The notes beneath the pieces were generated by a model. The model worked only from the letters and a program-made list of their open reading frames with translations, was not told where the DNA came from and searched no databases. A program made the translations under genes and the position numbers. Of a stretch of 64,000 bases of DNA, positions 60,150 through 64,000 are shown in pieces (position 1 is the first letter of the stretch; the number at the start of each line of letters is the position of its first letter). The stretch comes from Sulfolobus tengchongensis (GTDB lineage Archaea; Thermoproteota; Thermoprotei_A; Sulfolobales; Sulfolobaceae), in assembly GCF_036967215.1 (NCBI RefSeq), contig NZ_CP146016.1:2171337-2235336 (forward strand). The letters run 5' to 3'.

Positions 60150-61721
60150 GTATATTGGGGAAGGATTATTTGGTCTGCTCTTAAACTCTGGATGAGCTTG
60201 AGTAGCTACAAAAAACCTGTGCTTTGGTAACTCTATAATTTCTACTAATCCATTATCACTAACTCCGGAAACAACTAAGCCAGCCTCTTGCAACATATCT
60301 ACATATTTAGGATTAACTTCATATCTATGCCTATGTCTCTCATATACAATTTTCCTTCCATATAATTTATATGCAAACGTCCCTTCTTTTAATATAATTC
60401 TCTGTGCACCTAATCTCATCGTCCCTCCAAGCTGAGTCACATTTTTCTGTTCGTCTAGTAAAGTAATTACTGGGTCTTTCGTATTGGGATTTATTTCAGT
60501 AGAATTTGCATCAACTAAGCCTAATACATTTCTCGCAAACTCCACAACTGATAATTGAAAACCGAAGCATATGCCTAAAAATGGTATATTATGCTCCCTA
60601 GCATACTTTATAGCTTTGATCTTACCTTCAGCACCTCTGCTTCCAAACCCTGGTAAGACTATAATACCATCCGCTTTTCCTAGAATCTCATCTAAATTAT
60701 TAGAATCTTTCTCTAGATCAGATGATTCAATCCATATTAGATTAGGTTTAACTCCCAAATACGCTGAAGCATGATAAAGTGCCTCTTTAATACTAATGTA
60801 ACTATCTTTTAGTTTGGTATATTTTCCTACTAATGCGATATTCACAGTTTTTTTGCTATTAATTCCTTTCACATTGTTAACAAAATTTATCCAATCAGAA
60901 AGATCTATAGGACGATCCTCTAATTTTAATTTATTAAGTATCTTAGTAACTAGTCCTTGTTTCTCAAGAACTATAGGTACTTCATATGGTGTATCCACAT
61001 CATAGCTGGAAACTATATGATCTACCTTAACATTTGTAAATAAAGCTATTTTACGTTTAGTCTCTTCATCTAAAGCTAAAGTGGCTCTACCTACTATGAA
61101 ATCTGGTTGTATACCAATTCTCCTCAATTCTTGTACACTATGTTGCAGTGGTTTAGTTTTCAATTCTCCAGTTACAGATAAATATTCTACTAGAGCTATA
61201 TGAACGAAAACCACATTATCCTCCTCTTCTAATTTAAGTTGCCTTACTGCTTCAAGGAATGGAAGACTTTCTATATCCCCAACTGTTCCGCCTATTTCGA
61301 CTAGTGTAATCTCAGCGTTATTTATCTTTGCGGCATGCCTTATCATATCTTTTATCTGATCTGTGACGTGAGGGATAATTTGAACAGTTTGACCTAAGTA
61401 TTTTCCCTCTCGTTCTTTCTTTATGACCTCAAAATATACCTTACCAGCAGTTATATTATTATATCTAGTCATGTTAATATCCATAAATCTTTCATAATGA
61501 CCTAAATCTAAATCAGTCTCTGCACCATCATCAGTAACGTAAACCTCTCCATGCATATAAGGATTCATTGTACCGGCATCTACATTAATATAAGGATCTA
61601 TTTTTACAGCCGTAACATTATATCCTCTTTTTTTAAGCAACATTCCAATCGACGCTACTAATGTACCTTTACCAACGCTTGATAGGACCCCACCTGTGAC
61701 GATTATGTACTTAGTAGACAC
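60117..61721 (-). CDS. pyrG: CTP synthase
   Basis: 534 aa. [20 protein letters not shown] near residue 10 is the ATP loop of the amidoligase domain, [20 protein letters not shown] the UTP/Mg region. The class I glutaminase domain has [16 protein letters not shown] with the catalytic Cys near residue 387, and [12 protein letters not shown] with the His/Glu. It converts UTP to CTP with glutamine. Divergent from the hexulose-phosphate synthase gene. Confidence 0.97.
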   Translation of the reverse strand: MSTKYIIVTGGVLSSVGKGTLVASIGMLLKKRGYNVTAVKIDPYINVDAGTMNPYMHGEVYVTDDGAETDLDLGHYERFMDINMTRYNNITAGKVYFEVIKKEREGKYLGQTVQIIPHVTDQIKDMIRHAAKINNAEITLVEIGGTVGDIESLPFLEAVRQLKLEEEDNVVFVHIALVEYLSVTGELKTKPLQHSVQELRRIGIQPDFIVGRATLALDEETKRKIALFTNVKVDHIVSSYDVDTPYEVPIVLEKQGLVTKILNKLKLEDRPIDLSDWINFVNNVKGINSKKTVNIALVGKYTKLKDSYISIKEALYHASAYLGVKPNLIWIESSDLEKDSNNLDEILGKADGIIVLPGFGSRGAEGKIKAIKYAREHNIPFLGICFGFQLSVVEFARNVLGLVDANSTEINPNTKDPVITLLDEQKNVTQLGGTMRLGAQRIILKEGTFAYKLYGRKIVYERHRHRYEVNPKYVDMLQEAGLVVSGVSDNGLVEIIELPKHRFFVATQAHPEFKSRPNNPSPIYLGFIKAAAGL

Positions 61722-61811
61722 TAATATTCACAGTAATTTGCATTCACGACTATAAAATAAAAAGTCACTGTCAATTACTTTAAGTACTTTTTAAGCCATT
61801 ATTTACCATAG

Positions 61812-62495
61812 ATGAGAGAGGTACTACTTGAAAAACTGCATAATGGAAAATTCTTGCAAGTGGCACTAGATTTTATAGATATTAATGCTGCATTAAAAAT
61901 AGTAAATGAAGTAAAAGACCTAGAAAACGAAATAATTGAAATTGGGACACCTCTATTAAAATCAACTGGGATAGAAGGAATTAGGAAAATAAAATTATTG
62001 CTAAATACAGATAAAATTATTGTTGCAGATACAAAAACTGCTGATGCAGGGGATGTTGAGGTAGAAATAGCGAAATTAGGTGGTGCGAACGTAATGACAG
62101 TTCTAGGAATAATGGATGACTCTACTATTTACTCGGCAGTTAGAAAAGCTAAAGAAGAAGATCTACTTGTTCAAGCTGATCTTATTAACGTTAAAAACAT
62201 CTACGAAAGAGCAAAAGAACTGAAACAACTGGGAGTTGATATCATAGGATTGCATATAGGTCTAGATGTACAAAAAAGCAGAGGCATAACTATAGCAGAC
62301 CTAAAAAATGAGATAAAGAAAGTATCTGAATTAGGTTTAATATTATCAGTAGCTGGAGGATTAAATAAAGATAGAATAATGGAACTAATAGAACTACCAA
62401 TAAATATATATGTGGTGGGCAGTGCGATAACTAAAAGTAAAGAACCAAGAAGAACTGCTGAAGATATAGTTAACATATTAAAGGGCGGAAGATAA
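61812..62495 (+). CDS. hxlA: 3-hexulose-6-phosphate synthase (OMP-decarboxylase superfamily)
   Basis: 227 aa TIM barrel. [14 protein letters not shown] near residue 16, [15 protein letters not shown] near 42, [16 protein letters not shown] near 72 (the D-x-K-T-x-D-x-G-x-x-E signature of HPS) and the VVGSAI phosphate site near 205. The final hallmarks favour HPS over OMP decarboxylase. It makes or cleaves arabino-hexulose-6-phosphate; with the isomerase at 12129 it should generate pentose phosphate. Confidence 0.85.
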   Translation: MREVLLEKLHNGKFLQVALDFIDINAALKIVNEVKDLENEIIEIGTPLLKSTGIEGIRKIKLLLNTDKIIVADTKTADAGDVEVEIAKLGGANVMTVLGIMDDSTIYSAVRKAKEEDLLVQADLINVKNIYERAKELKQLGVDIIGLHIGLDVQKSRGITIADLKNEIKKVSELGLILSVAGGLNKDRIMELIELPINIYVVGSAITKSKEPRRTAEDIVNILKGGR

Positions 62496-62514
62496 TTATA
62501 TATGGGGTTTAAAA

Positions 62515-62982
62515 TTGTCACAGCCAGGTCAACAGAAATCTAAAGAATTGAAAATGGTTTCAAAACAAGTCATAAACCCTAGCATATTAAATGAAGATAA
62601 AAGGAAATTGCAACTGTTATATATAATAAAACAGATAGGGAAATTAACGGAAAAGTCAATAATAATGTTGTTATATGAACTAAAGCAAAAAGGTATTGAT
62701 CTTGGATATCAATTTAATGTAATAGGTAATAACGTCTTTAGCCCAATGGTAAAAGAGGATTTAACTTCACTCTTGTATTTAGGCTTAGTAGAAAACGATC
62801 CAATATCTAAGAAAATTAATATATCTAATAATGGAATTGAAACATTAGAGAAAAGTCAATTAGAAGAAGATTTTAAGAATAAATTAGCTCAAACATTAAA
62901 TGAAATAAAAACAAAAATAACTGCCTATGATGAGGAATATAACTTAAAAATAAAAAGTGAAATGAAATTGAGAAGAAGATAA
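62515..62982 (+). CDS. Winged-helix-like protein, unknown function
   Basis: 155 aa from TTG 62515. The core, residues 25-110, with KLQLLYIIKQIGKLTEKSII and a later EDLTSLLYLGLVENDPISKK, looks like a single winged helix; a Lys/Glu-rich helical tail follows. It starts 19 bp after the HPS gene and may be cotranscribed. No target inferred. Confidence 0.6.
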   Translation: MSQPGQQKSKELKMVSKQVINPSILNEDKRKLQLLYIIKQIGKLTEKSIIMLLYELKQKGIDLGYQFNVIGNNVFSPMVKEDLTSLLYLGLVENDPISKKINISNNGIETLEKSQLEEDFKNKLAQTLNEIKTKITAYDEEYNLKIKSEMKLRRR

Positions 62983-63004
62983 TAAAATTTATATAATTTT
63001 TATT

Positions 63005-63457
63005 TTATATTGTAGATAATGGGCCTCTTCTCTCTCTTTCTTGATGCTCCTCAGCTACTGGCCTAGTCCATATTAATGGATCCAATTTACCCTCTTTACT
63101 CATTTTAGAAATCATTTCTCTGAACTGGCTGGTATGTCTAATATCCAACTCTAATAACTTCTCTAGTAGTTGCCAACTGGTATTCTTCACATCCTCTAAC
63201 ATTTCCCTAGGCATATGTTTTATAACCATTGGATCTTGCAACCATTGATCAAAGGCCTTTAAGGTTCTCATCATATGCTGAAATGCAGTTCTAGATGCTA
63301 ATATTAAATCTAATCTATCCATACTTTCTGTTGGCTCTTTTTTCTCCATATCCTTTAGAGTTGATAACAAATTCTTCTGCAACTTTATCCATTCATCTAA
63401 ATTCCCTATAAATGAACTTTCCATTACTTTACACCATATTATACTCTCCTCAAACAA
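63005..63457 (-). CDS. DUF2153-like crenarchaeal helical protein
   Basis: 150 aa; the start may instead be ATG 63424 ([20 protein letters not shown]). Almost entirely helical, with conserved-looking [20 protein letters not shown] and [12 protein letters not shown] stretches. It resembles a family restricted to crenarchaea (DUF2153). No activity known. It lies 10 bp after the Trm112-like gene on the same strand. Confidence 0.6.
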   Translation of the reverse strand: MFEESIIWCKVMESSFIGNLDEWIKLQKNLLSTLKDMEKKEPTESMDRLDLILASRTAFQHMMRTLKAFDQWLQDPMVIKHMPREMLEDVKNTSWQLLEKLLELDIRHTSQFREMISKMSKEGKLDPLIWTRPVAEEHQERERRGPLSTI

Positions 63458-63467
63458 ATTAATAAGC

Positions 63468-63857
63468 TCATTTTAAACGGAACGGAACACCGTTACTTAA
63501 TATAGTTTTCGGAATTCTCTCCTTATATTTTTCTAAAAACTTTACGTCCTCTTCTTCTTTTCTTAACTTATCTGGTAACATCCTTGGAATTTCGTCAATT
63601 ATTGGATACCATCTATTACAAGACTCACAAAAGAGTAGTCCATCAACTATCTCATGCCTAATGCAATCCTCACATGGAGGTGACGAATTTAAGTCCTTAA
63701 CATAAGAAGACTTAAATGAACAGTACAGTTCACATAAAGGCTTTTTATCTTCTGAACTTAGCTCTCTTTCTACTTCCTTTTCTGAAAAGACATAAAGTTT
63801 AAGTGGGAAATGTTTACACATGGGACATGCAAGTAAATCCATTAATCTATATTTCAT
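63468..63857 (-). CDS. Trm112-like zinc-binding protein
   Basis: 129 aa. [16 protein letters not shown] near the N-terminus and [20 protein letters not shown] near residue 72, ending with P-R-M-L-P, are the Trm112/UPF0434 zinc-ribbon pattern. An internal insert has further Cys (CELYCSF and CEDC). Trm112 activates several methyltransferases that modify tRNA, rRNA and release factor in archaea and eukaryotes. Its ATG overlaps the stop of the upstream mutase gene. Confidence 0.78.
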   Translation of the reverse strand: MKYRLMDLLACPMCKHFPLKLYVFSEKEVERELSSEDKKPLCELYCSFKSSYVKDLNSSPPCEDCIRHEIVDGLLFCESCNRWYPIIDEIPRMLPDKLRKEEEDVKFLEKYKERIPKTILSNGVPFRLK

Positions 63858-64000
63858 ACTAATTCACTCACTAATTTCTCTAATTCTTGAGCTAATTCTT
63901 TGGATTTATTTTCATCTTTAGCTTCGACTAGTATCCTTATTATAGGTTCTGTTCCACTTTTTCTCACTAAAAGCCAAAAATCATTACCAATTATTTTTAT
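63854..64000 (-). CDS. Phosphohexomutase (phosphoglucosamine/phosphomannomutase), 3' end only
   Basis: The last 48 codons of a gene that continues beyond the window. [15 protein letters not shown] is the C-terminal phosphate-binding signature of alpha-D-phosphohexomutases (GTEP loop). The substrate cannot be decided from this piece. Its stop TGA overlaps the ATG of the Trm112-like gene. Confidence 0.88.
   Translation of the reverse strand: MKIIGNDFWLLVRKSGTEPIIRILVEAKDENKSKELAQELEKLVSELV

Overview
This is a chromosomal stretch from a hyperthermoacidophilic crenarchaeon of the order Sulfolobales. The sequence is AT-rich, GTG and TTG starts are common, three tRNA genes carry introns, and the gene content is typical of the order: the LysW-dependent lysine/arginine cluster, a CedB-type DNA-import ATPase, PibD, Cdc48/VAT, FEN-1, SmAP, S8e, L40e and SRP19. 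Genus and species cannot be settled from the sequence alone. I see no insertion sequence, CRISPR array or rRNA gene.

Layout. 1-4.3 kb: an MqnA/MqnD-like protein, a reduced flavoprotein, a UbiA prenyltransferase and a CimA-type synthase, possibly quinone-related. 4.3-7.4 kb: a cobalamin-type binding protein, an isolated CbiG and the prepilin peptidase PibD. 7.7-11.7 kb: tRNA-Lys(TTT), an ion permease, small unknown proteins, a flavoprotein and a PfkB kinase. 12.1-15 kb: 6-phospho-3-hexuloisomerase and CedB. 15-20.6 kb: lysYZM and lysWXJK. 20.6-23.1 kb: cis-prenyltransferase, S8e, SRP19 and a GalE-like epimerase. 23.1-24.2 kb: tRNA-Val(CAC) with the captured N-terminal fragment of an SSV-type integrase under an operator-like palindrome, then tRNA-Lys(CTT). 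24.3-28.2 kb: an ECF transporter behind a degenerate TPP-enzyme homologue. 28.2-33.1 kb: a class II tRNA and translation genes. 33.1-36.7 kb: Cdc48 and FEN-1. 36.8-42.5 kb: siroheme/heme precursor genes (precorrin-2 dehydrogenase, hemA, B, L, C, D), followed to 46.9 kb by a phosphodiesterase and a two-subunit flavoenzyme. 46.9-49.7 kb: an MBL-fold nuclease and DNA ligase. 49.7-50.2 kb: a candidate C/D box sRNA and a decayed coding stretch. 50.2-64 kb: dCTP deaminase, protein disulfide oxidoreductase, AMMECR1, an NFACT/RIO2/DUF460 run, MAT, SmAP, CTP synthase, hexulose-phosphate synthase, a Trm112-like protein and the 3' end of a phosphohexomutase gene.

Functional links. Hexulose-phosphate synthase (61.8 kb) and 6-phospho-3-hexuloisomerase (12.1 kb) together form the reverse ribulose-monophosphate route to ribulose-5-phosphate. 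LysW carries intermediates through LysX, Z, Y, J and K. The heme cluster goes from glutamyl-tRNA to uroporphyrinogen III and includes the dehydrogenase that leads to siroheme, as expected for the archaeal siroheme-dependent heme route.

Most notable observations: (1) the fen gene appears to start at an ATA codon placed after a good Shine-Dalgarno sequence, where the conserved Met-Gly-Val N-terminus should begin; (2) an integrase fossil at tRNA-Val(CAC) retains its promoter inside a perfect 11-bp palindrome; (3) a class II tRNA has no recognisable anticodon arm; (4) an acetolactate-synthase-like protein lacking the TPP GDG motif is linked to an ECF transporter. I found no clearly new multi-gene defence or mobile system.
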